Shown here one piece after another: positions 13,350 to 13,392 of a stretch of DNA of 13,392 bases. Within the stretch, counting starts at the first letter, position 1; every line of letters starts with the position of its first letter. The DNA is from Chloroflexi bacterium UBA4730 (GTDB taxonomy: Bacteria > Chloroflexota > Limnocylindria > P2-11E). Position numbers and translations under genes: made by a program. The stretch lies in contig DHJC01000013.1 of the NCBI GenBank assembly GCA_002404155.1, positions 6,191 through 19,582 on the forward strand, given 5' to 3'. The notes beneath the pieces are model-generated. The model ran no database searches. It was not told where the DNA came from and saw nothing but the letters and a program-made list of their open reading frames with translations.

Positions 13350-13392
13350 CAGCCGGAGCCATCCACGCCCGTCCTGAACGAGCCGAGCTGTT
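13350..13392. repeat. R1 dispersed repeat, copy G (cut by window end)
   Basis: CAGCCGGAGCCATCCACGCC and onward to AGCTGTT. Minus strand reads TARLVQDGRGWLRLTA-stop. Begins 78 bases after the methyltransferase stop, in the same orientation as all other copies. Confidence 0.75.

Noticed and set aside
3700..13392. R1 copies as integron attC sites
   Set aside because: No GTTRRRY/RYYYAAC core pair with paired arms is found, the intervening genes lie in both orientations, and no integrase gene is seen.
1..13392. CRISPR array, transposase or integrase genes
   Set aside because: No regular short direct repeats with unique spacers, and no DDE, HUH, tyrosine- or serine-recombinase motifs were seen in any frame.

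Overview
This is a GC-rich (roughly two-thirds G+C by eye) bacterial chromosome fragment. Gene style points to a soil or freshwater Chloroflexota-type bacterium, or less likely an actinobacterium. The best clue is the class III cyclase / NTPase / TPR fusion, backed by small secreted and one-helix proteins with strong GGAGG ribosome sites and GTG/TTG starts. This assignment is inference; there is no rRNA or other phylogenetic marker in the window.

Layout. 1-922 (minus): the start of a DUF1254-type gene and a complete two-helix DUF1214 gene, which elsewhere are often one protein. 1031-1219: two back-to-back tRNA 3' halves flanking a perfect 8-bp hairpin. 1369-2379 (plus): an MDR-family quinone oxidoreductase-like enzyme. 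2444-3575 (minus): a lipoprotein, a doubtful 70-codon gene and a 27-residue membrane peptide. 4160-7072 (plus): a 970-residue cyclase-like / AAA-type NTPase / TPR signalling protein. 7131-13392: an accessory stretch of small genes separated by a dispersed repeat (called R1 here). It holds a secreted 86-residue protein, a lipoprotein substrate-binding protein, a VOC-family protein, a 52-residue protein and a SAM methyltransferase.

Three structural signals stand out. (1) R1 occurs in seven copies plus one fragment, all in the same orientation and all between genes. Most copies keep a minus-strand frame ending in (V)VTxRLVQDERGWLRLA and a stop codon. (2) A 0.66-0.68 kb module is duplicated (7676-8333 and 10542-11225). 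The copies have decayed reciprocally: the first keeps the secreted-protein gene, and the second keeps an overlapping set of three minus-strand small genes. (3) Three different tRNA 3' halves occur, each beginning at the anticodon loop without a matching 5' half. This is the pattern left when tRNA-targeting integrative elements displace the 3' half of their target. No integrase, transposase, CRISPR array or complete RNA gene was found.

The genes do not form one recognisable pathway. The window is best read as an integration-prone, repeat-rich accessory region with unrelated cargo.
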